Positions 15,350-23,717 of a stretch of 44,087 nt of DNA are shown one piece after another. This stretch comes from Gallionella sp. UBA4121 (GTDB lineage: Bacteria > Pseudomonadota > Gammaproteobacteria > Burkholderiales > Gallionellaceae): contig DFWZ01000059.1 of assembly GCA_002381565.1 (NCBI GenBank), positions 1-44,087 on the forward strand. The letters are read 5' to 3'. The stretch's first letter is position 1. The number at the start of each line of letters is the position of its first letter. A model generated the notes under the pieces. That model saw only the letters and a program-made list of their open reading frames with translations. It was not told the DNA's origin and searched no databases. Position numbers and translations under genes: made by a program.

Positions 15350-17461
15350 ATGCAAGAGGGTCTGTTTCAACGAACCCCGCGACTGGACGGCAAGGATGCC
15401 GACGCCAGCAGGGAGGAAATTCTGGCCTGCTTTCTCGCCACCTTCGATCGTTATGAGCAATTGTTCGAGACGTTAACCTGCGAGCAGGCCTATTTTGTAA
15501 AACCGATTTCGTTGCGGCATCCGCTGATTTTCTACCTCGGGCATACGGCCACCTTCTTCATCAACAAGCTGATACTCGCCGGATTGTTGCAAGATCGCAT
15601 CAATGCCCCATTCGAATCCGTCTTTGCCGTGGGCGTGGACGAAATGAGCTGGGATGATCTCGACGAGACACACTACGTCTGGCCTGCCGTTGCCGAAGTG
15701 ATGGCGTACCGGAATCAGGTGCGCGAGGTGGTCCGGTAGTTAATACAGAGCGCCCCTCTTGCGCTGCCCATAGACTGGGATCATCCCTGGTGGGCGATCG
15801 TGATGTGCATCGAGCATGAGCGCATTCATCTGGAAACCTCGTCGGTGTTGATACGCCAGCATGCGCTCGAATACGTCAAGCCTCATCCGGCCTGGCCTGC
15901 CTGTCAAACTTCAGGTGAGGCCCCGCAAAACCAGCTGGTGGACATCCCGGACGGAGTTGTGCGTCTTGGCAAGCAAAAGTCGGCGCCGACTTACGGCTGG
16001 GACAACGAGTACGGCCGGCACGAAGCCGGCATTGCTGCATTCCAGGTCAGTCGCTATCTGGTTAGCAATCGCGAGTACCTCGATTTCGTGGAAGATGGTG
16101 GCTATGCCACGGCGACGTATTGGGAGGCCGAAGGTCTGGCGTGGAAGACTTACAGCAAAGCTTTTCATCCGACGTTCTGGGTCAGGCAGGCTGATGTCTG
16201 GCATCTGCGACTGATGACCGAGATCGTTTTGATGCCATGGGATTGGCCGGTCGAGATCAACTTCCATGAAGCCAGTGCTTTTTGCAACTGGAAAAAGGCG
16301 GTCACAGGGCAGTCGGTGCGGCTGCCCACCGAGGATGAGTGGTACCGGCTGTATGATTTTTGCAAGCTGACCGAAATCGAATCCGGTCAGCCGGCCAAAG
16401 CCAATATCCAACTCGATTATTATGCTTCCTCATGCCCGGTCACCGAATTTTGCCACGGCGAGCTGTTTGACGTGGTCGGCAATGTCTGGCAGTGGACACA
16501 AACGCCGATCTATCCTTATGCAGGGTTCGAGGTGCATCCGCTGTACGACGATTTCACCACGCCGACCTTTGATGGACGTCATAATTTATTGAAAGGGGGT
16601 TCGTGGATATCCTGCGGCAACGAGGCGCTGCACAGTGCGCGCTATGCATTTCGCCGCCATTTCTTCCAGCATGCCGGATTCCGCTATGTGGTCGCTGAAG
16701 CCGGCACCGCCGTGGCGGCCTCGAACTATGAAACCGATCGCTTGCTCTCCGAATATGCCGAATTTCACTATGGCGACGAATATTTCGGCGTGGCGAATTT
16801 TCCAAAGGCGCTGGCTGGTATCGCGATCAGTGCGATGGACGGCAAACCCGCCCGTCGCGCGCTTGATCTGGGTTGTGCGACAGGGCGCGCGACGTTCGAG
16901 CTGGCGCGCCATTTTGAGCATGTCACGGGCATCGATTTTTCAGCACGCTTTGTCGGCGTGGGCGCGCAGATGGCGGAGCAGGGCGTGTTGCGCTACACAC
17001 GCACCGAGGAAGGACGACTGGTCAGTTATCAGACGCGCAGGCTGGCCGATCTGGGGCTGGATGCGACGAGGCACAAGGTGGATTTCTTCCAGGGCGACGC
17101 CTGCAACCTCAAGCCGCTGTTTGGCGGTTACGACCTGATACTCGCCGCCAACCTGATTGACCGCCTGTACAGTCCGGCACAGTTTCTGGGCAGCGTGCAT
17201 GAGCGCCTGAACATGGGCGGCATTCTGCTGATCGCCTCCCCCTACACCTGGCTGGAGGAACACACTAAAAGCGCTGAATGGGTAGGCGGATTCAAGAAAA
17301 ATGCGGAAAACTACACCACGCTGGACGGCCTGAAAGAACAGCTGGGGCTACACTTCCGACTTTTAAAAGCGCCGCTTGACGTGCCTTTCGTCATTCGTGA
17401 GACAAAACGCAAGTTTCAGCACAGCGTATCGGAAGTCACCCTGTGGGAGCGCATCGCTTGA
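15350..17461 (+). pseudogene. ovoA: ovoA, interrupted by one in-frame TAG
   Basis: OvoA is the iron-dependent 5-histidylcysteine sulfoxide synthase that joins cysteine to histidine; its C-terminal domain methylates the imidazole of ovothiol. The gene reads in one frame throughout: DinB-like domain, FGE-sulfatase-like domain with the iron motif HERIHLE (HX3HXE), then a SAM methyltransferase with LDLGCATGRATFELA. A single TAG at 15737-15739 (codon 130) breaks it. The codons after the stop, up to the GTG at 15800, still encode family-like sequence (LIQSAPLALPIDWDHPWWAI), so nothing is deleted. A CAG-to-TAG change is the simplest cause. GGGAG 7 nt upstream supports the ATG at 15350; an ATG at 15305 is in frame. 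Sequencing error cannot be excluded. Confidence 0.88.
15800..17461 (+). CDS. OvoA downstream fragment (FGE plus methyltransferase)
   Basis: This is the part of ovoA after the TAG, open for 553 codons from a GTG at 15800 or ATG at 15803. It retains the HX3HXE iron motif, the FGE-sulfatase-like core (GEL FDVVGNVWQW type region, LLKGGSWISCG, ARYAFRRHFF) and the full methyltransferase domain. It lacks most of the DinB-like domain. A weak GGTGGG precedes the start, so independent translation is possible but unproven. If made, it might keep methyltransferase activity but probably not sulfoxide synthase activity. Confidence 0.5.
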   Translation: MMCIEHERIHLETSSVLIRQHALEYVKPHPAWPACQTSGEAPQNQLVDIPDGVVRLGKQKSAPTYGWDNEYGRHEAGIAAFQVSRYLVSNREYLDFVEDGGYATATYWEAEGLAWKTYSKAFHPTFWVRQADVWHLRLMTEIVLMPWDWPVEINFHEASAFCNWKKAVTGQSVRLPTEDEWYRLYDFCKLTEIESGQPAKANIQLDYYASSCPVTEFCHGELFDVVGNVWQWTQTPIYPYAGFEVHPLYDDFTTPTFDGRHNLLKGGSWISCGNEALHSARYAFRRHFFQHAGFRYVVAEAGTAVAASNYETDRLLSEYAEFHYGDEYFGVANFPKALAGIAISAMDGKPARRALDLGCATGRATFELARHFEHVTGIDFSARFVGVGAQMAEQGVLRYTRTEEGRLVSYQTRRLADLGLDATRHKVDFFQGDACNLKPLFGGYDLILAANLIDRLYSPAQFLGSVHERLNMGGILLIASPYTWLEEHTKSAEWVGGFKKNAENYTTLDGLKEQLGLHFRLLKAPLDVPFVIRETKRKFQHSVSEVTLWERIA

Positions 17462-18627
17462 GCTTTGACTTTGACAGGATAATTGCGCGCGATGGCACCT
17501 GCTCGGTCAAGCATGACGGCAGCAAAGCGTATTTCGGCACGGAAAACGTGCTGCCGCTGTGGGTGGCAGATATGGATTTTGCAGCACCGGAAGCGGTGAC
17601 GCAGGCGCTGCTTGATCGCGCCGCACATCCGGTCTACGGCTACAGCCTGTATCCGGAAAGTCTATATGACGCGCTGATCGCCTGGCTGAAAAATCGCCAC
17701 GGATGGGCGGTCGAACGTGAATGGATCGTCATGGCACCCGGCGTTGTGCCGTCCCTGTTTGCGACCGTGATGGCCTGCACGCAGCCCGGGGATGCCGTCA
17801 TCGTCCAGACCCCGGTGTATTTCCCGTTTTTTTCTGCGGTGACGACCAACGGGCGCCGTCTGGCCCGGAATCCGCTGCGTCTGGACAGCGGACGTTACAG
17901 TATGGATTTTGATCATCTTGAGCAATGCGCTCTGGATGGCGCGCGATTGCTCATGCTGTGCTCGCCGCACAATCCGGTCGGTCGCGTGTGGAGCCGGCTC
18001 GAGCTGGATCAAGTTCTGCGCATCGCGAGGCGGCATGATATGACGATATTGTCGGACGAGATCCACGCCGATCTGGTCTATCCGGGTCAGCAGCACACCG
18101 CACTGGCGATACTGGCAAATGATTCGGATAAACTCATTACCGCCGTTGCGCCGAGCAAGACGTTCAACATCCCCGGCCTCGGCCTGTCCTGCCTGATTGC
18201 CCCCGATCCCGCACACCGCGCAGCGTTGCAGGAGGTATTTGCCAGCCTGCATATGGAAAATTTCAACCCGTTCAGCATTGCCGCCTTTGAAGCCGGCTAT
18301 CGGGGCGGGGAGGCATGGCTGGACAGCCTGCTGGTTTACCTGGCAGGCAACCGCGATTTTGTCAGGGATTATCTGACCGTTCATCTGCCGGACATCCGCC
18401 TCATCGAGCCGGAAGGCACCTACCTGCTCTGGCTGGATTGCCGCGAGATGGTCATGGATGATGTGCAACTGCGCGAGTTTTTCGTGCAGCAGGCGCATGT
18501 CGGGATGAATCCCGGCACGGCGTTCGGCATCGGTGGCAGCGGCTTCATGCGTCTGAATATAGCCTCGTCGCGCGCTGTCATCTTTGATGCGCTGGGCAGG
18601 ATTTCGCAGGCATTCAAGGCGCGCTGA
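17458..18627 (+). CDS. ovoB: OvoB, PLP-dependent sulfoxide lyase
   Basis: A 389-aa fold-type I PLP enzyme of the MalY/PatB group. Family motifs are LPLWVADMDF near the N-terminus, GVVPSLFATV, LLMLCSPHNPVGRVW, SDEIHADLVY and the PLP lysine in APSKTFNIPGL. Next to ovoA it is best read as OvoB, which cleaves the 5-histidylcysteine sulfoxide to the thiol, releasing pyruvate and ammonia. GGGAG at 17445-17449 points to a TTG start at 17458, which overlaps the ovoA stop as TTGA. A GTG at 17443 is the alternative. The translational coupling implies ovoAB was one functional unit until recently. The gene itself is intact. Confidence 0.85.
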   Translation: MSFDFDRIIARDGTCSVKHDGSKAYFGTENVLPLWVADMDFAAPEAVTQALLDRAAHPVYGYSLYPESLYDALIAWLKNRHGWAVEREWIVMAPGVVPSLFATVMACTQPGDAVIVQTPVYFPFFSAVTTNGRRLARNPLRLDSGRYSMDFDHLEQCALDGARLLMLCSPHNPVGRVWSRLELDQVLRIARRHDMTILSDEIHADLVYPGQQHTALAILANDSDKLITAVAPSKTFNIPGLGLSCLIAPDPAHRAALQEVFASLHMENFNPFSIAAFEAGYRGGEAWLDSLLVYLAGNRDFVRDYLTVHLPDIRLIEPEGTYLLWLDCREMVMDDVQLREFFVQQAHVGMNPGTAFGIGGSGFMRLNIASSRAVIFDALGRISQAFKAR

Positions 18628-18801
18628 AAGCTCGAGTCGATTTCCTCTGCTCCGCTGGGCGGGGCGGGTTGATGGCTGATCGACAGCAGTTTCTGTCTGA
18701 ATAAACGCTGCTTATCGAAGCTGCCGTTCGTCAGTAAAATACAACCGGCTGTCCGGTGTTTTGTACCGCAGGGTGGGTGACATTTTAGCCGCCGGACGGG
18801 C

Positions 18802-18830
18802 TTGGGTTCGCGTGCTGGTTTTGCTATTCT
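18802..18830 (+). promoter_or_regulatory. Predicted sigma70 promoter for the 51-aa gene
   Basis: TTGGGT (18802-18807) and TATTCT (18825-18830) are separated by 17 nt and lie 33 bp upstream of the small gene's start codon. Confidence 0.45.
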
Positions 18831-18863
18831 GCACCCATCACTTGTTGAATAGGAGCGAAAAAA

Positions 18864-19019
18864 ATGAAATGCCAAAACGGAAATTTACGCAATGATCATG
18901 ATGTTACGCTTTGCTTGAGGGCGTATGTGCAGAAAGAGCATGTGAAATGGGAGGAATATGGCCCGTTTGCTGCGCTGGCTGCTCTGTTGGTGGGCTTGTT
19001 GATCAAGGGCCTGAACTGA
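18864..19019 (+). CDS. Small single-pass membrane protein, 51 aa
   Basis: ATG at 18864 follows a strong AGGAG (18851-18855) with an 8-nt spacer, and a plausible promoter lies just upstream. The product starts MKCQNGNLRNDHDVTLCL, continues with a charged segment containing KEHVKWEEYG, then a hydrophobic helix (about residues 34-48, FAALAALLVGLLI) and ends KGLN. The layout suggests a soluble N-terminus with a C-terminal membrane anchor; two Cys (residues 3 and 17) are present. A terminator-like hairpin follows about 110 bp later. The family is not recognised. Initiation signals make a real gene likely in spite of its size. Confidence 0.6.
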   Translation: MKCQNGNLRNDHDVTLCLRAYVQKEHVKWEEYGPFAALAALLVGLLIKGLN

Positions 19020-19129
19020 CAGGCCGCCCCTCCACTCTCTGTTCCTGTTCCTGTTTGATTGCTTTAAACAGGGACAGGGGGTGAAGCACCCTCTCTAACG
19101 GGTATTGCAAAAATGCATCCCTGATGATG

Positions 19130-19150
19130 AAACCGGCTATGCCGGTTTTT
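19130..19150 (+). terminator. Rho-independent terminator
   Basis: AAACCGGC (19130-19137) pairs with GCCGGTTT (19141-19148) around TAT and runs into TTTTT. It ends seven bases before the intron-like sequence. Confidence 0.8.
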
Positions 19151-19156
19151 CTCATT

Positions 19157-19290
19157 GTGCGCCCCGCATGGGTGCAGTCTTGGAGGTGAAAGTCCTTCCG
19201 TGAGCTGACCACAGCGAACGAAATGAAGCGCAACTGCATGAGGGCGACCGAATGTGGGGAGAGCGAAGCGAGGTGTCAAGCGTGTACGCA
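19157..19290 (+). mobile_element. Probable 5' fragment of a group II intron
   Basis: The stretch starts GTGCGCCCCGCATGGGTGCA, matching the GUGCG 5' end of bacterial group II introns, and continues with AGGTGAAAGTCCTTCCGTGA and a purine-rich GCGAACGAAATGAAGCGCAA block like domain I. It begins just after a terminator hairpin, the preferred target of class C introns. No reverse transcriptase gene and no recognisable domain V follow, so it is probably truncated. Recognition is by eye; the right boundary is approximate. Confidence 0.45.
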
Positions 19291-19476
19291 TTGCCGTAAT
19301 TTTCAACTCCATATTTTGATTGTGTGTGTTCGGAACAAAATGGACTGCCTGGGGTACGTTAGCGTACAGACTGAAGGCAATATTAAATTTATTCTTCAAA
19401 TTCTGCTGGGTTATATGCAGAGGCCGGATGTGCATAGTTGCACGTTTTATCTTTTACGCAGTGATATGGAGGCATC

Positions 19477-19911
19477 ATGGAAACCAAAGACACATTGGAA
19501 TTACCGCAAATCCGTTTTCCTATCAGGGGAACTAAAACTGAGGCTGAACTGGCTGCTGAACAGGACGATATAGAAAAGCTCAGCAAGATTGTTGTGAGGG
19601 CTTTTGGGGCGATTGCGACTGCAACCGGGCTTTCTGATAAAGACGTACTCCGCGCTATTGAAGATGTCCATGTGGATATGCTTAAGGATGTGCTTAAGGA
19701 TGGTAATCATGTGGATGCGCTTAAGGATGGTATCCAGGAAGCGATCAAGGAGATTTCGCTTGCAACCGGTCTTGAGACGAAGCAAATTTCCGACATATTC
19801 TCGGCGAAGAAAGACACCAGCCTTAATGACATCGTTAATCGACTTTATGAAAGAGGCCAGGTTACCAGAGCGACGTTTGGAATCGGGGTTGGGAATATGC
19901 TCAGCGAATAG
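19477..19911 (+). CDS. Hypothetical protein with internal LKDG repeats, 144 aa
   Basis: A soluble, acidic 144-aa protein preceded by GGAGG only 4 nt before the ATG. It is mostly helical in appearance, with a central imperfect repeat (MLKDVLKDG, VDALKDGIQ) created by repeated GCTTAAGGATG-type DNA at about 19679-19732. Before and after that repeat are two similar segments, AIATATGLSDKDVLRAIEDV and ISLATGLETKQISDIFSA, which suggests an internal duplication around an ATGL turn. It sits between intron-like sequence and a structured non-coding stretch, upstream of the convergent mutS. Nothing shows its function, and I do not know the family. Confidence 0.6.
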   Translation: METKDTLELPQIRFPIRGTKTEAELAAEQDDIEKLSKIVVRAFGAIATATGLSDKDVLRAIEDVHVDMLKDVLKDGNHVDALKDGIQEAIKEISLATGLETKQISDIFSAKKDTSLNDIVNRLYERGQVTRATFGIGVGNMLSE

Positions 19912-20100
19912 CTGAAGGTAAAGCTGCCTCGATGGCGCAGACCTGCCTTGTCAAACAGCGTGTAACACTTTCCAGGCTGTGAGTGGAAACAGCGCCCGAT
20001 AGTTGTCGCCTCATGATGTAACTATCCGGTGTTTTAGCCGGAGGTATGTGGAAGCAGTTGGACGCTGATTAGTGAAAAGTATTAAAGGTTATTTGACAGG
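19912..20100 (+). ncRNA. Structured non-coding stretch, possible intron remnant
   Basis: Three hairpins follow in series: GCTGT/ACAGC (about 19975-19993), GATAGTT/AACTATC (19998-20004 with 20020-20026) and CCGG/CCGG (20026-20041). Base composition and lack of an open frame look like structured RNA. It may belong to the same group II intron as 19157-19290, but no domain V was found. Confidence 0.3.
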
Positions 20101-22647
20101 TTAAACCAGCTTTTTCAGCTGATACAGTTTCTCCAGCGCATCCCGTGGGCTCATGTCATCCGGGCGTATTTCGCGTAAAGCCGCGAGCAGCGGATGCTCT
20201 TGAGGTTCCGGGATATCCGGCACGGCGGCGAACAAATCGCCCTGCGGGCTCATGGCGGCGCTGTTCTGTTCCAGCGCGCGCAGCTGTTTTTTCGCGGTCT
20301 TGATGACCTGCATCGGTACGCCTGCCAGGGCGGCCACTTGCAGGCCATAGCTCTGGCTGGCCGCGCCTTCGTTGACCGAGTGCAAAAACACGATGCTGTG
20401 CTGGTGCTCGATCGCCGACAGATGCACGTTGGCGAGCTGGGCGAATTCTTCGGAAAGTCTTGTCAGCTCGAAATAATGGGTAGCGAACAGCGTGTAGCTG
20501 CGGTTTTTCTCCAGCAGGTGACAGGCGATTGCATAGGCTAACGCCAGACCGTCGAAAGTGGAGGTGCCACGGCCGATTTCATCCACCAGTACCAGGCTTT
20601 TTTCGGTCGCGTTGTGCAGAATGTTGGCAGCTTCGGTCATCTCGACCATGAAGGTGGAACGTCCGCTGGCCAGATCGTCGGACGCGCCGATGCGAGTGAA
20701 TATCTGGTCGATTTCGCCTAAGCTTGCTTGTTGCGCAGGCACGAAACAGCCGACATGCGCCAGCAGCGCGATGATCGCGACCTGACGCATGTAGGTGGAT
20801 TTTCCGCCCATGTTAGGGCCCGTGATCAGCAGCATGCGGCGTTCATCGGATAGCCCGGTGTCATTCGGTGTGAACCTGTCCACCTGGGCTTCCACCACCG
20901 GATGGCGGCCTTGCGTGATGCTGATCGCAGCAATATCAGAGAATTGCGGGGCGCTGAAATTCAGCGTGGCGGCGCGTTCACTGAACGTGGCTAACACATC
21001 CAGTTCGGCGATCGCGGCGGCGATGCGTTGCAGCTGCGGGACGAACGGGGACAGCTGATCCAGCAACTGGTCGTAGAGCAGTTTTTCGCGCGCAAGAGCC
21101 CGGTCGTTGGCGGACAGCGCCTTGTCTTCGAAGGTTTTTAATTCCGGCGTGATGTAGCGCTCGGCGTTTTTGAGTGTCTGGCGGCGACGGTAGTCATCCG
21201 GCACATTGACGCTTTGCGCGCTGCTCACCTCGATGTAGAAGCCATGCACGCGGTTGTATTCCACCTTTAAAGCAGAAATGCCGGTGCGCGCACGTTCACG
21301 CGCTTCCAGCGCCAGCAGGAAATCGCCGCAGTTGGTCTGGATGCCGCGCAACTCGTCCAGTTCGGCGTCGTATCCGTCGGCGATTACGCCGCCTTCGCGC
21401 AGCACGGAGGAGGGCTCGGCGCGCAAGGATTTAACCAGCATGTCGGTGAGGTACGTATTATCGGCTTGCAGTGCATCGGTCAGCGCATTGACAAGCGGGG
21501 AATCGCACGCCGCCAGTGTGGTGTGCAGCTGCGGCAAGGCCAGCAGCGTGTCGCGCAGGCCGGACAGGTCGCGCGGGCGGGCCGATTTCAGGGCGATGCG
21601 CGTGGTGATACGCTCCACATCTACGCAGGGCTTCAGGTATTTATGTGCTTCGCTATACGACTCGCACAGCTTGTCCACCGCATCGAGGCGTGCGCGCAAA
21701 ATTGCACGGTCGCGCAGCGGATGGTGCAGCCAGTGGGACAAAAGCCGGCTGCCCATGTTGGTCGCACAGGTGTCGAGCAGTGACAGCAGGGTGGGGGCGG
21801 GCTCGCCCCTAAGCGTCTGGGTGATTTCCAGATTGCGCCGCGTCGCGGCATCCATCCTGACAAAGCGATCCGCGCTGTATACCTGCAAGCTGCGGATATG
21901 GTCCATCGTCTGGCCCTGAGTGAGACGGGCGTAACCCAGCAACGCGCCGGCAGCTTCCAGTCCGACACTGAAATCATCGCAACCGAATCCGGCCAGGTCT
22001 AACGTGGCGAACTGCTGGCACAGGGCGCGACGCGCCGTATCCAGCTCGAAGTGCCAGGCGGGGAGCTGCTTGTAAGCCACATGGTTGTTGGCTTGCAGTC
22101 CCGTATTTTCAGCATGCAATATTTCGGAAGGTTGCAGACGTTCGAGCTCGGCGGGCAGATTGTCGGCCGTCGTCTCACTGACGAAAAACTGCCCCGATGC
22201 CAGATTCAGCCAGGCCAATCCAAGTTTGCCGTTGCGCTGATGCAAGGCCAGCAGCAGGCTGTCGCGCTTTTCTTCCAGCAGGGCGGAGTCGGTGATCGTG
22301 CCGGGGGTGACGATGCGCATGACGCGGCGCTCAACCGGCCCCTTGCTGGTGGCCGGATCGCCGATCTGCTCGCAAATCGCAACCGATAGTCCCAGCTTCA
22401 CCAGACGTGCGAGATATTGCTCTGCGGCGTGATAGGGAATGCCGCACATCTTGATCGGCACCCCGTTGGATGTGCCGCGTTGCGTCAGTGTGATGTCGAG
22501 CAGTTTCGCTGCGCGTACCGCATCGTCGAAAAACAACTCGTAAAAATCGCCCATCCGGTAGAACAGCAGCCCGTCGGGGTGTTCTGCCTTGATGCGCAGA
22601 AACTGCTGCATCATCGGTGTGTGCGGGGTAGCCTTGGCGTCAGTCAT
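20101..22647 (-). CDS. mutS: DNA mismatch repair protein MutS
   Basis: MutS recognises mismatches and small loops and, with ATP, recruits MutL. The protein is 848 aa, normal for MutS1. The mismatch-binding Phe-x-Glu lies in RMGDFYELFFDDA near residue 37. The Walker A is GPNMGGKST (about 609-617), Walker B is SLVLVDEIGRGTSTFDGLAL, and the signature DDLASGRSTFMVEM is present. The C-terminal dimer helix region is complete. The ribosome site is weak. It sits 42 bp downstream of suhB on the same strand, so the two may share a transcript. Confidence 0.98.
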   Translation of the reverse strand: MTDAKATPHTPMMQQFLRIKAEHPDGLLFYRMGDFYELFFDDAVRAAKLLDITLTQRGTSNGVPIKMCGIPYHAAEQYLARLVKLGLSVAICEQIGDPATSKGPVERRVMRIVTPGTITDSALLEEKRDSLLLALHQRNGKLGLAWLNLASGQFFVSETTADNLPAELERLQPSEILHAENTGLQANNHVAYKQLPAWHFELDTARRALCQQFATLDLAGFGCDDFSVGLEAAGALLGYARLTQGQTMDHIRSLQVYSADRFVRMDAATRRNLEITQTLRGEPAPTLLSLLDTCATNMGSRLLSHWLHHPLRDRAILRARLDAVDKLCESYSEAHKYLKPCVDVERITTRIALKSARPRDLSGLRDTLLALPQLHTTLAACDSPLVNALTDALQADNTYLTDMLVKSLRAEPSSVLREGGVIADGYDAELDELRGIQTNCGDFLLALEARERARTGISALKVEYNRVHGFYIEVSSAQSVNVPDDYRRRQTLKNAERYITPELKTFEDKALSANDRALAREKLLYDQLLDQLSPFVPQLQRIAAAIAELDVLATFSERAATLNFSAPQFSDIAAISITQGRHPVVEAQVDRFTPNDTGLSDERRMLLITGPNMGGKSTYMRQVAIIALLAHVGCFVPAQQASLGEIDQIFTRIGASDDLASGRSTFMVEMTEAANILHNATEKSLVLVDEIGRGTSTFDGLALAYAIACHLLEKNRSYTLFATHYFELTRLSEEFAQLANVHLSAIEHQHSIVFLHSVNEGAASQSYGLQVAALAGVPMQVIKTAKKQLRALEQNSAAMSPQGDLFAAVPDIPEPQEHPLLAALREIRPDDMSPRDALEKLYQLKKLV

Positions 22648-22689
22648 CTTTGTTCTTTTGGCAGCATTTCGTCGATGCGCTGTTTTTAA

Positions 22690-23487
22690 TCAGCTTTTCA
22701 GTGCCGGCGTCAGATGAGGAGCGATGACCTGTAAAAGCAGCGGATGGATGTTCGGGTTGCCAGCGCAAATGTGCCCGGTCTTGAGGAATGTATCTCCGCC
22801 AGAGAGATCGCTGACCATGCCGCCCGCTTCGGTGATCAGCAAGGTGCCTGCGGCAATATCCCAGGCTTTCAGGCCGGTCTCAAAGAAGCCGTCGTAGCGA
22901 CCCGCCGCCATCCACGCCAGATCGAGGGCTGCAGAACCTGGACGACGCAGGCCGGAGGTCTGTTGCATCAGGTCGCGGAAGATGCCGATGTAGGCGTCCA
23001 TATGCTCAAAATTGGTGTAGGGGAAGCCGGTGCCGATCAGTGCATCGGCCATGTGGATGCGCTTGGAGACGCGCAGGCGCTTGTCGTTGAGGAAGGCGCC
23101 GCGTCCGCGCGTGGCGGTGAACAGTTCATTCTTGGTCGGGTCGTATATCACCGCCTGGGTGATGATGCCTTTGTGCTGCAAGGCGATGGACACGGAAAAC
23201 TGCGGGAAGCCGTGCAGGAAGTTGGTGGTGCCATCCAGTGGATCGATAATCCAGACGAACTCGGACTCGCCGTGAGCGCCGCTCTCTTCTGCTAGAATCG
23301 CATGGTCGGGATAGGCATCCAGCAATGTCTGGATAATGGTCTGCTCGGCGGCGCGATCAACTTCACTGACGAAATCTGCATGAGACTTCCTGGTGATGGT
23401 GAGATGATCGATCTTGTCGGTGCTGCGGTGTATCAGATTGCCGGCGCGACGCGCGGCCTTCACCGCGATGTTGAGCATGGGATGCAT
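22690..23487 (-). CDS. suhB: Inositol-1-monophosphatase family protein SuhB
   Basis: A 265-aa Mg2+-dependent phosphatase of the IMPase family. Metal ligands are in place: Glu67 in AEESG, Asp82 and Asp85 in IDPLDGTTNF, and the distal Asp in AWDIAAG. In E. coli SuhB is also a subunit of the rRNA antitermination complex; that second role is likely in proteobacteria but cannot be read from this sequence. It is divergent from trmJ, with a repeat-rich 230-bp gap, and lies upstream of mutS on the same strand. Confidence 0.94.
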   Translation of the reverse strand: MHPMLNIAVKAARRAGNLIHRSTDKIDHLTITRKSHADFVSEVDRAAEQTIIQTLLDAYPDHAILAEESGAHGESEFVWIIDPLDGTTNFLHGFPQFSVSIALQHKGIITQAVIYDPTKNELFTATRGRGAFLNDKRLRVSKRIHMADALIGTGFPYTNFEHMDAYIGIFRDLMQQTSGLRRPGSAALDLAWMAAGRYDGFFETGLKAWDIAAGTLLITEAGGMVSDLSGGDTFLKTGHICAGNPNIHPLLLQVIAPHLTPALKS

Positions 23488-23717
23488 ATAACGACCTTTT
23501 TTTAAAAATTACCGTGCAACTGCTACGCTTGCTCAGGCGGCGTTAAAAAATAGTTCAAAATCCTCATGTATTTAAGATACATTCCGGTTTTTTGCTGCGC
23601 CAAAACGGCGTTTTTTCTATTTTTTGCCTTGTCTGAACAGCGCTCGCTGCGTTGCGCGGAGATTTTGAGTTTAATGAGCAGTAAAACCTAGCTTCGCATT
23701 CTAATTGGAATTGGACT
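23488..23717. repeat. Inverted-repeat-rich gap between suhB and trmJ
   Basis: Nested inverted repeats are visible: ATGTAT/ATACAT (23566-23571 with 23577-23582), an AAAAAATAG block near 23545 with its complement near 23617, and CAAAATC near 23556 with GATTTTG near 23663. The look is that of a dispersed REP-like element rather than a simple promoter region. It must also hold the promoters of both genes. Confidence 0.4.

Larger units (their letters stand above)
19020..19476. other. Intergenic stretch with terminator and intron-like sequence
   Basis: This 457-bp stretch holds a terminator (19130-19150), then a structured, non-coding sequence resembling a group II intron 5' end (from 19157), then an AT-rich part with a small hairpin (GTACG TTAG CGTAC near 19356). 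No protein gene is convincing. Confidence 0.5.

Noticed and set aside
15737..15739. Amber recoding (read-through with an inserted amino acid) in ovoA
   Set aside because: TAG ends eno, ftsB, the MBL hydrolase, trmJ, hscB and iscX in the same window, and no recoding signal is visible. A nonsense mutation is simpler.
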